64,000 bases of DNA from Floccularia luteovirens (lineage: Eukaryota > Basidiomycota > Agaricomycetes > Agaricales > Squamanitaceae), in NCBI GenBank assembly GCA_009739215.1, contig VSJF01000005.1, forward strand, positions 496,001-560,000. Reading direction: 5' to 3'. Made by a program: the position numbers and the translations under genes. Within the stretch, counting starts at the first letter, position 1. Each line of letters opens with the position of its first letter. Shown here one piece after another: positions 32,971 through 45,528 of the stretch. The notes under the pieces were generated by a model. It saw only the letters and a program-made list of their open reading frames with translations. It was not told the DNA's origin and searched no databases.

Positions 32971-35900
32971 TTAGATATCATCCTCGGGGCCATCTTCAAT
33001 CAACTTCGCATAGTCTTCATAGCTCGCGAACTGTTGGTAGTGATTTGAACTTCTTCCTTTTTCCGCCTTTCGGGTCTTCACTTTTTCGCTTTTTATCTGA
33101 AGAATCATCAATCCCTCCCCAAACTGGGTCTTCTTCACTAGAATCAGAGCCGTCATAGTCAAGAAGACCATCAAGTATGTTATCATCAAGTGGAATGAGG
33201 TCCTCATTGTCCGCACCCTCAACAAGGGAGAGTTTGTCTTCATCATCGCTATTTAGCTCATCATCTTTCGTATCTTCGTCCATGTCATCATCAATATCGG
33301 AATCGTCAATGGAAGGAAGATCATCATCGCTGTCTTCTAGAAGGTCATCGTCTCCGGCGACTTTTGGCATGGTTGCTCTCATAGCCTTGGAAACAAAAAT
33401 TAAGCGGAGTAAAGCACTCTTAAAATCAAAACAAACTACCTTCCAGATTTCTTTCTCGTCAGGATCACTATCTTCTTCACTTCTTTCTTTCTCATCACCG
33501 CTTCCACCAATTCCAGCAAATTCCTCATAGTCGTTCTCGCTTGCTCCTTCACTGTCCGCCTCACTTCCATCTTCTGAGGTGTCTCCATCCTTCCGCTTTC
33601 CCGATTTAGCTGCTTTAACTTTCGCCTGTGTCGCTTTCCTTGAGAAAAATTTGTGTAGGAAAAGCTTGATACATTATCAGAATAAGAGACATACGCTCGA
33701 AAGCATAAACAAAGAATTATAAGGAACGTACTTGGTCCACAGGTACATCTTCAGGCTGCATCTTCAGGAACGCAGGCTGGTTGGCCAGCACCGAATCTCC
33801 GACCTCGCCTTTTATTAATTTGACACCGACGCTGGCGTCCAACCCACTCGCAGCAGGCTGCATTGCACTGGCACCTTTGCCTAACACAGGTCCATTCTCT
33901 GCTTCCTTTGGCTTTTTGGGATTTTTATAGACATATCTGTCTAAGAAATGTGAAAGGGTATTTTGTGACAGGTCTGCGCCTGGCAGTCAATGGTTGAGCA
34001 GTCAACAATTGACGTGCGTGTAACGAAACTGCAGGATGATAATGATGTAGTAGTGGGGTCTGACGACACAATTAGTCCTGGTGGAAACTGATAGCAAAGT
34101 ACTAACAAGTTCCCAGAGCGGCGAAGAAGATGCATGGGCAAACTGAGGGTCTCGTTTGCGAGGGTCATAGGACTCGGTGGCTTCTTCTTTGTGACCACTG
34201 ACCATCATTCTGAGCCCAGGAATGGTACTAAACAGCTAAAAGAGATGATTCATTGATTGTGTCAGAGGATTTAGGTGTAAAGCTAAAAATTTTACCTCTC
34301 CCAGCAAGAAAAGTCCCCCAGCAGTAAACTCAGGTGCACCACCTCCTCCACTGACCAAAACCTGAACAAATCGCCTGATCAAAGCCTTGACCCTCTCCCC
34401 ACCAACATTGCCTGCATCCGCTTTGATTGATTTAAACAGAAGATTGAGATACATAGCCTGTTTTGATGAGCTGGCTAGGCGTATATCATGTAACGACCCA
34501 TACAGGGTGCGATAGTACCTATCAACGATTGACTGTGCAACTGAAGACTTGGAAGTGGACGATGACGGTATTGAAGCAGCAATCTGTTGGATGAGCACCA
34601 AAGCTTGGAGGGACGTGTTGAAAGTTGAAGTATGTGTAACGAGAAACAGTGTGTCAATATGTTTGTTAATCCTGAAAACAAGTTTAGATCCTGCACATGA
34701 GCGCGTTTCATGTTGGTAGTGCTCACCCAACATCTCCTGCGTCAATCTTAGCAAAAGGGAGTGCCCGATTCACACCAGTTAGAACGGCCGAAATGAGCTT
34801 TTGATTGCGCATCTTCTACCTCCGCAAATCCAGCAGCACCCTTCACTTCTTTTGCCTTGGCCTTTCCCTTCATCTTTCCTTTCCCTTTGTCCACAACTCT
34901 ACCGTGCTTGTCCTTCCTGATCTCCTTCTCTTCGTCCTTCCCGTCATCACTACCAATTATATCATTGGCTTTCCAATCCTTCACCAAGGATCTCCTTGAA
35001 TATCTCGAAATAGACATCGATCAACTTCAAGGCAACATTACGATCTTCTGGAGTTAAAACAATTTGATTGAAGGTGATGGTGGCGTAGTACCGGGCATGG
35101 CTGTTACTTGGTTTTTTGTCTCCTGAAGTGGTGGGTTTCGACCCAGCTTTGTCATTGAATCGGATGTGTTTCCCCGTAGCGGGAGTTGAAGGGGGAGCAG
35201 GGGGTCGAAGTACAAGCGCGATAATTTCACGGACAATTACAGCTTTCATAGCAGGGTGATGTTGGATGAGTTGGAGAATATGGTACGAGACTCGAGAGCA
35301 GATCGATTTTTCGGTGTCTCCCTTTATTATGGTCATTCTGTAAAGGACTCCTTTCAAGAATCGGAAAATAGAAAGCTTACAAGTTTATTCACAAGCAATC
35401 GTAAAAGATTTTGTTCTTGCTCAGGCTTGTCACGTAGAAGTGTGAAAATAAGAGTGAGCGCTTGGGTGCGGACATATGGAAGTGGGTCAAGGGACAGCGT
35501 CTATAGGAAAAATTAGTGCAAGAATCAAACATGTTTGCCGTGCCGGACATACCTCAAGTATCTGCAATATTGAGAAGAAGTATTTCTTCAGCCAGTCCTC
35601 GAAATACCATACCAACAAATGTTGATCTGTAACGGCTGGATGAAGCAAATATTGATCGCGAAAGTACCTACAACAGATCAGCTGAGAACCCAAGAAAAAA
35701 GCACAATGGGAGCTACTTCAGCTTGCGATTAGGTGCACCGCCACCAATCCACCAATCCACCACACAGCGTAAAGCTTTGAGGCTTTCTTCCCTTCCTCCC
35801 TTGCCTTTACCCCTCTCAGCCATTCCCTTCAGTGTTTCCAACGCCTTTGTATTATGGAGTGGGCTACTCTGTACGAGAAGAGTCAGAGCACTGAGCCTGT

Positions 35901-36654
35901 CGGATAATGTACCGGACTGGATAATCTTCGAGAGAAAGCTGGCTTCAGATGACGAGGAAGTGGAAGAGGAGGACGTCTGAAACGCATGTAAGTCCGTCGC
36001 ATGTAACTTTGCAGCCTTATCCATAAGTGAAGATAGCTGCGTCGGCGAGGTTGTTGGGATAGATGGGGGAGAGGGTGCAAGAGGTGATATGGTAGCATAC
36101 CATTGTGCAGTAGGTTGTACAACAAAAGTAGACTTTTGATTCAAAGCGACTGTCGTCGGTATCTTCGTTTTTTCGGCTACCGTGACTGCACGCAGTTTAT
36201 TTTTCTTCGTCGCCAGAACGGGTTCTGGTACATTTTCCCTACTAACACGTTCCTGCTTTTTCGATGCCTTCTTATCTTTTGGCCTGCTACCTTGTGCGAC
36301 ATTCACCACCTCAGCCTCCTTCCACGTCTTGCCCGACTTCATGTCAGAAAGGAACTGGGATACATCGTTTGACAGGGATACCTTCACAATAACACTCCTG
36401 TTAGCATACGAAATGTGACTGAACTACACCAGCCTTACATCATCGACTCCAGCATTAGGTTGTTCTGATAACGAAACATTGCCTACATCTTTCACAAGCT
36501 CATAATCTTCCGGATTCCCCCCAAGGGCTAATATTTGCTCTTTGAGAACTTCATCTGCCACCTTTCCAGATTTCGATTTCTTTTCTTTTTTAGAGGATTT
36601 GGTATGCTTGGAAGGGACGTTAGCTTCCTCCTTCACAGTCTGATTTCGAGCCAT
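32971..36654 (-). CDS. MAK21: CBF/Mak21-family ribosome biogenesis factor (NOC1/CEBPZ)
   Basis: ATG 36654 begins [20 protein letters not shown], a Lys-rich nuclear-type N-terminus. Then come [105 protein letters not shown] and [13 protein letters not shown], which is the CBF/Mak21 domain. The C-terminal third is acidic and ends [18 protein letters not shown] at 32971. It works in the nucleolus in early 60S assembly. Two +1 breaks interrupt it: one at about 33981 (before [12 protein letters not shown] and [10 protein letters not shown]) and one at 33031 (before FASYEDY). Without correction the last frame stops at 33017. The long helical repeats and acidic runs match the family. Confidence 0.88.
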
Positions 36655-37052
36655 TCGTTACAAGTGAAGCAATCGCATTGAAATGACAGAATCGTTAAAA
36701 ATCTTGGTCCTTAAAAAATCCCCACGTGACCTTGAAATGTGTTCACTATAAATAACTCTTAGTTCAAACCCAAATTTCAAGCCCAGATAAAGCACAGAAT
36801 TAGGTGGTGAAACATCTGAGCTTGACAAATTGTCGCAACACGCAAAGTCCTGGATTCTGCCCTGGACCAAACAAATGCTATGAAAGTATAGTTTAAAACA
36901 AATCGATATCCAGTTCCACATATTTCAGCTAAATTTGAGCGATTACAAACATCCATAATACGAAGACGAGAGAAAAAGAACTACTTTACATGATTCCGGC
37001 CAACCGACAAAGTAAATCCATTGATCCTTCCTCTCCACCAAACTAGCCTTGT
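36655..37052. other. Intergenic, no gene seen
   Basis: It lies between two minus-strand genes: the promoter of MAK21 and the 3' end of MAM3. The ORF at 36658-36921 looks like chance. Confidence 0.4.
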
Positions 37053-40000
37053 TCATTCTCTCCCTTCAAGCTTCTTGTCATCAAGATACTCTTCGCCGTC
37101 CTTGTCGACGCGATTGGATTCACTAGCATTTCTAACAAGTAATGCTCCAATTTGTGGTTTCTCAGCACCTAGTGGGCTACTCTTAAACCGATTCCTCTTC
37201 CCACTAATGGACCCTCCAGATCTTGCGGCAACCACAGTTGCATCTTTAATAGCACCCACGCTTACATCCACAGCCGGGGATAGGCTCGAGCTAGAACCAG
37301 CAGCTGAGACGGGTGCACTCGCGCTGATGCCCGTGGTAGTGGTTGGAATTTGAATACCAGTAAAACCCACTCCACCTGGCACAGCTTGAGAAGTACCACT
37401 GCTAGCCATCATCCCAACCAAACGTCTCTTTCTTTCAAGAAGAACAGCTTCCAGAGAACGGGCAGGTGAGGTACTGCGGCTTGTGTTACCTGTAATCAGA
37501 TTGGAGTGGATGTTCGTGCCTATGTTTGCAGGTGGCAAGGTGCGTTGTTTCGAAGGTGACGGTGCTGCGATTTGGATGGGAGCAGCATTGTGCTCGTGGG
37601 GACCTGGGATATGCACTGATGTGGCGAGTCCACGCTCTGTGTCCTCGACGATAACTTTGACGTCATCGATGTCTCTAGGTTTCTCAACGGATTTTGAATC
37701 CGATGCAGGCCCGGAGCCATTCGAGGACGAGCTGTTTTCGCGTTCCATGATTATTGATGGGGGTTGGCGACCCCTTCCTATAACTTCTTGACGCATACTG
37801 GAAGTAGGGAGGAATACAGCAGCATCCCTGCTTTGATCCCCGTGAACAGGATTTCTCATGACCATCATTGTATCAGAGTTTGTACGATGGAATCCGTGAG
37901 CACCATGGTCTGTATCCACACTTAAACCAACGTCTAAAGACAGTGGATTTCCCGCTTCGACCGTCCCGTGTGCGAAGCTGCCATCCTTCTCATCTATTGT
38001 TTCTATATCTTCATCCTTGCTTAAATCGATGCTGGTATTATCACGTGGACTTGGTGGTGCGCTTCGGGACCGCAAAAAGCCAAGCCCTTTCAATGAAATC
38101 GGTTTGAAGAGTCCGTGCCTATATCCATGTGTGGGTGTAGGGGCTATAGGAACGACTGTTTGCTGTGCCGAGTTTGCAGGTCCCGGAGCCAGGCTCCCGC
38201 TAGCTTGGTCTTGTTGTGCGAGGACGGGTGGGGGAACTTGATATGGGTCTCCATTGGCGCCTTGACGATCGAACTCATCGTAAATTTCTTCACCAATAAG
38301 TTCTGTATGGAAATGTACATTAGTATGGATCGGATGGGGGTGGGAGGGTTGAGAAATGTGGTTTCAAGAGACATGAGTAAGCAATTAAGATCTCGCAGAC
38401 AGAATGACAAACCTTCAAGTATGTCTTCAAGTGTGATGATACCAAGAGGCATCACAGCTGGATCGAATCCTTGTAAAAACTATGATAGGGAAATTTGTTA
38501 ATTACTCCCCTTTTTACACGTTATGATCAAGCAGAACTTACTTCCTCGGCGCCTTTCTTTGCTAAAACCGCATCTGCTGGCATATTTTGTTCAAGCATTG
38601 ACATAGACGTCATTTCGGCTGCCACTCTGGGTAACTGGAAACTGGTTCTCTTGACGCGTTTTCCATCATCTAAGCTCGATTTTCTAACTCCATCCAATAC
38701 GTCGCCTTTGCGCAACCCGCCACCAACAGCAACACCACTATCTATCTTTTCCTTCTCACCACCAGCGGTCGCAAAATCCATCTCCAATACGCCCGGATGA
38801 ACTTCCTGCTTTTTCGAGAAAGCGCCCACTGTCCCTCCTTGTCCGGCACCTTCCTCAATATCTCGTGCGCCATGCTTCTTGGATCGTTTGCTACTCAATT
38901 TCTTCACAATCCCTCTTTTCTTCTTTCTACTAGCCAAGGTCTTGTCATCATCAGTACCCTCGCCATCTCCACTACTACTACTCTCCGGTTCTTCTTCATC
39001 GTGATCAGAGTCCGTATCAGTGTCGTCACCCATTCCAACGCGTTCCATGAGACGCTTGGTCAATCCACGCTTGACTGCTTTCTTGACACTAGCTGCCTAA
39101 AGAGTTACATGAGACCCCTTTAGTACATAGATAAACGGACAAGACATACTTTTTCGACACTGAACCTACTGACAATGGCCATGTGACTTCGTCCTTCCTG
39201 GAATTTATCTAAGATACCCAGAAGGGGTTCGTTATTCGGGACAAATGGGACTTTGTTTAGAGGTATCTTGCGAAGTGGTGTAGCATCTAATTAAGACATA
39301 GTTAGTGGCGTTTGCAGCAAAAAGAAACCAGCGCGACAGAAAGAATTAATATTCACCTTTGGGGTCTAACAACACGCACTGCTTCACAAGCAAAATACCA
39401 ACGATCTTCTTCACCTTATGTACCTTGTTCCCATCCGTTTTAGGCACCACACCTGGAAATTCCAAGATTTGAACCGCATCAGCAACTGACGCAGGCACTT
39501 CGACCTCTTCGTAAACAGGTACGCGACTGTGTCCAGTTTGAACAATTTTCTTCAGAAGATCATAATCCAATTTGGAATCGATAGAGAGCATGAAGACGTC
39601 GCTAATTGGCGTCATTGCCTATAAAGCGTAAAAGTTAAGTTTTTCATTGTAGTGGTAAAGAGAAAACTACCCACCTGTTTCACAACCTTTTCCTGAAGGT
39701 CAAGGGTGGCACCAATGATAGTCACAGTATCGGTTTTCAAGTCACCTCCGTGAATTCCAACTGACGAATGCATAGCAATAAGCTCTTTGAGTTCTGTATA
39801 CATAGGTTAGTTGTTTAGTTGTGTATTAATAGAATGTGTCGAAAATCAGGCATACCAGCGCGGCGATAGATGATACCGTGATGTTTTCCAAGAACAAATT
39901 CGAGTAACTTTGCTACAGGCCATGCGACAACACCCTTGAATTTTTTGTCAGTACTCTTTAATAAGAAAGATATTTTTTATAAATAAAACTTACCATAATA

Positions 40001-41013
40001 TAAATCAGAACTCTCGTAAACCCAGCCATCTTGGCACCCAAATAAAGACCATGGCGAGTGAAGAGTGATTGTGGGATAATCTCTGCAAAACTAAATTGAA
40101 AGTTCGGTTAATTAGATTTCACAGCCCTTGAATAAAATGAAAGAATGCAGAGAGTATGTCGTAAGTTCTGTGCAGAAAGGTGTGGCAAACACCAAAAAAG
40201 ACAACAGATATAAGGGAATGATCGACACCACTCAGTGACGTCACATGCAGAAGGAACTATGACACACTCAAGCCAAGCAGCACTTAAGCAGAGATTGAGA
40301 GGGAAAAAGCAATCGATTCCGGAGATATTCCGCCAACTCCGATGTATAAGCTAACCATTAAAGAAAATGATTGACGACGCATGTATTTGGGGAGTTTTAA
40401 AAGAACGTAAGATAATAACTCACATAACAATGAGGACCGTGCTGACGACGACACTCTGGAACCCGCCCCCAAGAACGGGGTCTGCGAGTACAGGGAGTGA
40501 CTCGTTCACTATCATGTTGGCGAGCAACAGTGTGACGAGCAGCAAATGGCCGTTCTTTCTGATCGGCTTGATCTTGTTGGCATACTCCTTTTGTTTACTA
40601 TAGATACGCATATACGTGCACGGCAAATGATGTCACATAGCCCGTCAGTTTTGAATGGTTCAAAAAAGATAAATAGATAGGGGCGTGACTGACGGAGTTC
40701 CACTAATACTCAGTACATTGAGCTGGGTTTCATCCAAGCTCATATAGCCTAATGTCAGACCGGCAAACAGTCCCGACAACAGGACAAGAATGGGAATGAG
40801 CACGGCAAATGCGACGAATTTCGGTTTATGGGGGTCAAATTCGCTGGCTCGTTTTGCAAGGACATGAGTGTTGCCAAAAACCTGGCTTGGGTTTGAGGGT
40901 GCATTTGGGACACCGTGAAAGAGGCGTGGAGCATATTGGGACAATAGAGAGCAAAGTGGGTAGAGGACACGCAGGGAAGAAGAATTGCGTGTAGCAGAGG
41001 ACACAGGTACCAT
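37053..41013 (-). CDS. MAM3: Mam3/CNNM-type transporter with CBS domains
   Basis: ATG 41013 gives MVPVSSATRNSSSLRVLYPL. The DUF21 membrane core follows: KFVAFAVLIPILVLLSGLFA, LTLGYMSLDETQLNVLSISG, KNGHLLLVTLLLANMIVNES, then FAEIIPQSLFTRHGLYLGAK. The CBS pair is next: TPISDVFMLSIDSKLDYDLL, TGHSRVPVYEE, KKIVGILLVKQCVLLDPK, SHMAIVSRFS and GIITLEDILEELIGEEIYDE. The long C-terminal tail (37053-38093) is Ser/Pro-rich and disordered, with an acidic and a Lys-rich stretch inside the second CBS region (38527-39063). Yeast Mam3 sits in the vacuolar membrane and affects metal (Mn, Mg) handling. About eight introns; one near 40120-40420 is unusually long. No frame break seen. Confidence 0.88.
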
Positions 41014-41248
41014 TCGATAAGAGTAAACTTGAGCCCGAACAGACTCGGCATGTCGTTCTTATTTCAATCTCTCGTCGTTAGTCACGTGACTTAATTAGAA
41101 GTTCAGAATTGCATAACTGAATATGACTAATCCGCTTCAGATAAATTGTCCCTAGCAAGTCTAAATTTGTATCTGTATCTCTGTGCACCGGTATCATCTA
41201 CATCTAGTATTGCCATATGTACAACGTTCTATTCATATATTTGCCTTA

Positions 41249-43885
41249 TTAGCCACTTGCTCTTTCAACCTTCCCGTATCGTATTGAATATTTCGGAATT
41301 GCTGCCAAATATTGTCCGGACAGCACTTGATACAGAAGCCGCAGAGGATTATAATGCCGTGATAGTTCAGTCCATAATTTGCCTGTGTGACGTGTAAGAT
41401 GAGTGCCTCAGAAGACGAAGCGTAGATAAACATGTACATACTGTATTGGAAGAATATCCCCGAGAGCGGGACGGGCTGGTTCTTCAGGTCTCATCAGTAA
41501 TGAACGTCAGGTGGTAGGATAGAAATCAAGGCCATCGCGGGAAAGTGTCACAAAGAATGTTATTAAAAGCATGCTTCCAGACCTGTACCCGTGACAAATG
41601 TGAGGTTCTAGGGGTGCTTACCTTGAGCACGAGCAGAGGAAAAGAGGACTCGTTTGAGAGCGTTGGGAAAATGTACACACCACCTGTTTCAATAAATTAA
41701 ATCAATGATTGGTGTATGGCACGACGTCATGCGCAGGAATTCAGAACACGTACTAGGTAGCCGCCATGGGTCTTTTACGCGGAGCATTAAAGCAAACAAT
41801 GGGAAATGGTTCATAAATGCCAGAAGCGTCTCCATAGCTGCCTGTAATATGAGAGTGCCGAGACGCAGCTAATTTGAGGTGGGAATCGGTGTGGGGTAGT
41901 CATTTGACGATTGAATAGGTGGTGATTGCGTGGGTATGAATGATTCGTTGGTTCGATGATTCGTGCGGAAATAAGTAGGTGAGATACAAGCGATTGGGGT
42001 GGTGAAATTAGCATACCAAAGCAAACAATGTGTAGTAGACCAATACAGTTGGGAACAGAAATGCAAGGAGCACGAACAAGATCGTTCCGAAGAGCAATTC
42101 ATCTATATCATATGCCCACGAGTCGAGACGTTGTCGAAGAGCATTGTATCTTTTCCCTTGTGATGGATCATCAGTCACATTCATCAACCCACGGATAAAC
42201 CGACACATACCCCGAAACAGTCTCCAAAGTGCACCCGAACCCAACAACATACGGCGATACATTGCTCCTAGGACTGCCGCAGCCACTGCAACATGCAGAG
42301 TTGCCAAAGCTAACGCATCCATGACAAGGGAAGTCGCCATTGTCAATCCCATGACACTGCTTGTAATGCCAATTGTATATACAAGTGTTGGCAAATAAGG
42401 AGCAAGGAATGTAAAAACAGCTATGTGAAATGATCAGTCAACAACTAGCTCCAATCACGTCGGAGAGTCACCCACCACCCCATGCACTAACCAAGTCGTC
42501 CAGTGCACCAGCAAAGAAAGCACTCAATTCCGTATTCAATTTTAACCCAGCAGGCCAGCTGTCTAGCCAAACAAGACTAGCACGTACGTTCTCAATGAGC
42601 CAGCGCGTTGCTGTGGTGTACAAAAGTCTAGCTAGAGGTTTATGATTTGCACACAAGAATGTGCCAAAGGCGTGTCCAAGGGATAGATCATTGACAAGCA
42701 ACCATACAGTGTTGAAGAAGCTGTTACAGTTATGCAGAGATTTCGACTTTCAGTCAAAAAAAAAAAAAAAGAGGAATGATATGGTGACAACGCACTGGGT
42801 ATATCGGGTAGAATATGACGAAATATCCGATGTTCCCCGACGTCGGAGCGTATCCACTTCCACTGCTAGAAAAGACGCTTGTTCTGCACGAAGATCAAGT
42901 TGTTGGACTAAAAAAATTGGCAATCATCAAAGATAACGAAAGATGCAAAATTTTGGTGTTAGGCGATAACAATATACAAGGACATCATTGCGAACCTGTT
43001 GCAGATGCATCCTTTAATAATCGAACCGCACTTCTCACAAGTACAATTTCCACATGAATAACTGGCCACTGAGCTACGAAACCCCGTAATAAACGGGTGA
43101 TCGGGTGTACGAGACGCGTCCCTATAGCACCAATAGCTAGAAGAATAGAAGCTGTCACCGGTACGAGGGAGCTGTTGGTGGTTGGAGTTGATGTATGTTG
43201 GAGGAGTGTTTCGAGTAGGCCAGCGGCGTTGAACTGATAATCAGGTAACAAAAAGTCAACGAGAGTTGGCACCATTTTTTAACGTAGAATGCACCTGGTT
43301 GATGGCGACATGGTTGAGTCCGCGCTCTACATTTACTTTGGGACGATTTGTAAAGTCATACTTCGCAATTTCGGTGTATGCCCTCCCACTTCGTTCATCA
43401 TGTACGTGGTTTGGTAGACAAGTGTCGAGCGAATAGAAACGGAGGGATATAGATGGATGGCGATGATAGAATATGACTGTGAAATTTTGAGCACTAGGGG
43501 CAACAGGCTTCTCAACGTTCTGGTTATGGTTTACAAAGAGGGTAATACAAACATTTTCACAACAAGCTCTAACGTCGGAGCACCTCTCACCCATCCAGTA
43601 CATTTTCCAAGGATGCATGGATCACCACCACACGACTGCGCGACCAAACGCCATTGAATGGCATCTCGCAAAACCGACAATGACTGCTGTGCTTCATTCT
43701 CCTTCGTAGCAATAGCAATAAAAAATGATTTCATAAAATAAGCTCCTTTCCAATAAACTAGAATGGGTTGCCAAAAGTACCTGATCTAGGTGTAATACCC
43801 CAGCGATACAGATGACAGGTTCTGCCCAGCCATAGCAAAAGCCTGTACGGTAGTCATGGACTGGCCAGAATACAGTGGATTGCAT
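41249..43885 (-). CDS. GPI1: GPI-GlcNAc transferase subunit Gpi1 (PIG-Q)
   Basis: ATG 43885 gives MQSTVFWPVHDYRTGFCYGW. Then WRLVAQSCGGDPCILG, NFTVIFYHRHPSISLRFYSL, a membrane-rich middle (HAFGTFLCANHKPLARLLYT, LKLNTELSAFFAGAL, TLVYTIGITSSVMGL) and the signature KRYNALRQRLDSWAYDIDEL followed by LLAFLFPTVLVYYTLFALV. The end is METLLAFMNHFPLFALMLRV, DPWRLP and LKNQPVPLSGIFFQY. A donor at the AGTATGT near 41445 then joins to KLWTELSRHYNPLRLL and SIRYGKVERASG, TAA 41249-41251. Gpi1 is part of the ER complex that adds GlcNAc to phosphatidylinositol, the first step of GPI anchors. The window also holds a GPI-anchored protein gene. It is divergent from the Rho gene with 258 bp between starts. Confidence 0.88.
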
Positions 43886-44143
43886 GCATGCGGCAAGCTT
43901 ACAGCGAGTCTAAAGTTTCTGCCAAGAACGTCAGGGGAATGAAGACAGACCCAGCAAAACTGTACACGTGACTATGGAACAGCCAATGAGACGAGTCTGA
44001 ACGGGTCAATTATCCACTTGACTGTATCTCATTCACCGTCTGCCTATTCCCCCTCACTCTCCTCGAACTCTTTATCACGTATCACAGACTATAGGACTGA
44101 TAAGCATATATTACCTACCTCCGAATTTTCGCAGTCGCACGAG
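43886..44143. promoter_or_regulatory. Shared divergent region of GPI1 and the Rho gene
   Basis: 258 bp between the two start codons. No clear TATA box; contains CCAATGAGA near 43984. Confidence 0.35.
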
Positions 44144-44984
44144 ATGGAGACGCCATCCAGGAGACCAGATCTCAAACGCAAGCTAGTTGTTGTAGGGGAC
44201 GGTACGCATTCTCTTCACCTTTCCAAGAATAACCTTCCTCACAATGGTTTCTGTATCTGCAGGCGGCTGTGGGAAGACGTGTCTTCTGATCGTGTATGCA
44301 GAAAATCGATTCCCAGAGGTATGCATGCTTCCTCCATCTCTTTACAATCTGCAATCCAGCAAGTTTTGTGATCTTAAACACCTCCGCTCACTACTATCCC
44401 TTTCAATGACGCGTACAGTCGTATATTCCAACAGTATTTGAGAACTACGTGACCCAAGTACACTTTGAGGGCAAAGAAATTGAGCTTGCGCTATGGGATA
44501 CAGCAGGTCAGGAGGAATATGACCGTTTACGGCCCCTTAGCTACCCAGAAAGCGATGTCATCCTAATCGTATTCTCTGTTGACTATCCTTCAAGTCTATC
44601 AAATGTACAAGATAAGGTCCGTGGCATCATGCCAACTTCCCATTGATCATTCTTACCCCTTATGCATGGCACTAATTCTTCCTTTAATTATTCTAGTGGT
44701 ATCCTGAAGTCGCGCACTTTTGCGAAGGTACACCAATTATCCTAGTCGCAACTAAGACAGACCTTCGGCAAGACGATCAAACACGGCGTATGCTCGGCGC
44801 GCAGGGACAAACACCTGTTTCTTCGGAGCAGGGCTCCGCAATTGCCAGGGAGATCGGCGCCAAATACGCCGAATGCTCTTCAAAAACCGGCGCTGGGGTG
44901 CAAGCTGTATTTCAACTTGCGTTGAAGGAGAGCATGAAAGGTCGATGGGGAAAAGTCAAAACACGTAGATGCACGGTGTTGTGA
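44144..44984 (+). CDS. Rho-family small GTPase
   Basis: ATG 44144 gives [20 protein letters not shown]. The P-loop GDGGCGKT is completed across an intron (about 44203-44262). The effector region ([13 protein letters not shown]) follows a second intron. Switch II is [19 protein letters not shown]. The guanine-specificity motifs are [10 protein letters not shown] and ECSSKTG. The C-terminus [10 protein letters not shown] is a polybasic patch plus a CAAX box ending in Leu, predicting geranylgeranylation and membrane attachment. TGA is at 44982-44984. It is about 195 residues, normal for Rho. It should act in polarity or cell-wall signalling. Rho1, Rho2 and Rho3 subtypes cannot be told apart safely. 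The STE24 in this window could process such CAAX proteins, though STE24 mainly serves farnesylated substrates. Confidence 0.9.
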
Positions 44985-45528
44985 ACGTGTTTTTGTCTAT
45001 AAGAGAGTTGGAGATTTTCATGAGTATGCGTGCTTTTGGGTCAAAACATGCTACTCATGATAGGTTGCTGGCGTTGAGATATTGCGAATTGGAGATGCAC
45101 TGAATATATAGATGCGGACATGCAATGGCTTCCTCGATTTATCTTGCTCCACACAATCCTCCACATACTCCTCAGCAGTCGGGACGATATTTCCCTCACC
45201 TTTCATATCTTATCACTCCGCATATATCCTCGGCATCTCAGTCATCATCTTACTCCAGTTATTATCTGCATATACATCTCCATTATCACGCGTACGGCAC
45301 GTATCCTAGATTCATAATCCTTTTCTCTGCTTCGTAATCGTTGGCTCTATATGTTGTATGTCGTGTGGTACGATGCCAAAGTGAAAAAACAAACCAGATA
45401 CATTGTGGGAGATCAAATCGTACATCTTCAAGACAAAAAGAAAAACCTAAACTCCATGCATACTCTATTCGCGCAGTTCATGATTCGATCAGTAGAATGC
45501 TCCGCTTGATTCCAAACAAACCCAACAT
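44985..45528. other. Intergenic, no gene seen
   Basis: Convergent gap between the Rho gene and FAD oxidoreductase copy A. Three overlapping short ORFs at 45112-45337 are low-complexity artefacts. The right half (from about 45430) belongs to the duplicated segment. Confidence 0.4.

Noticed and set aside
33017..33540. Acidic, Asp/Ser-rich repeats as a possible separate gene or satellite
   Set aside because: They are the normal acidic C-terminal part of the MAK21 family; the opposite-strand Ser-rich ORF is a shadow.
40120..40420. 62-codon minus ORF inside MAM3
   Set aside because: It falls in a long intron; flanking exons join well without it.
42756..42769. Poly-A run as a sign of a retroposed insertion
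   Set aside because: It sits inside an intron of GPI1 with no target duplication or insert next to it.
45112..45337. Three overlapping short ORFs in three frames
   Set aside because: All are open at once because the sequence is Ser/His/Tyr-codon rich and low in stops; typical of chance.
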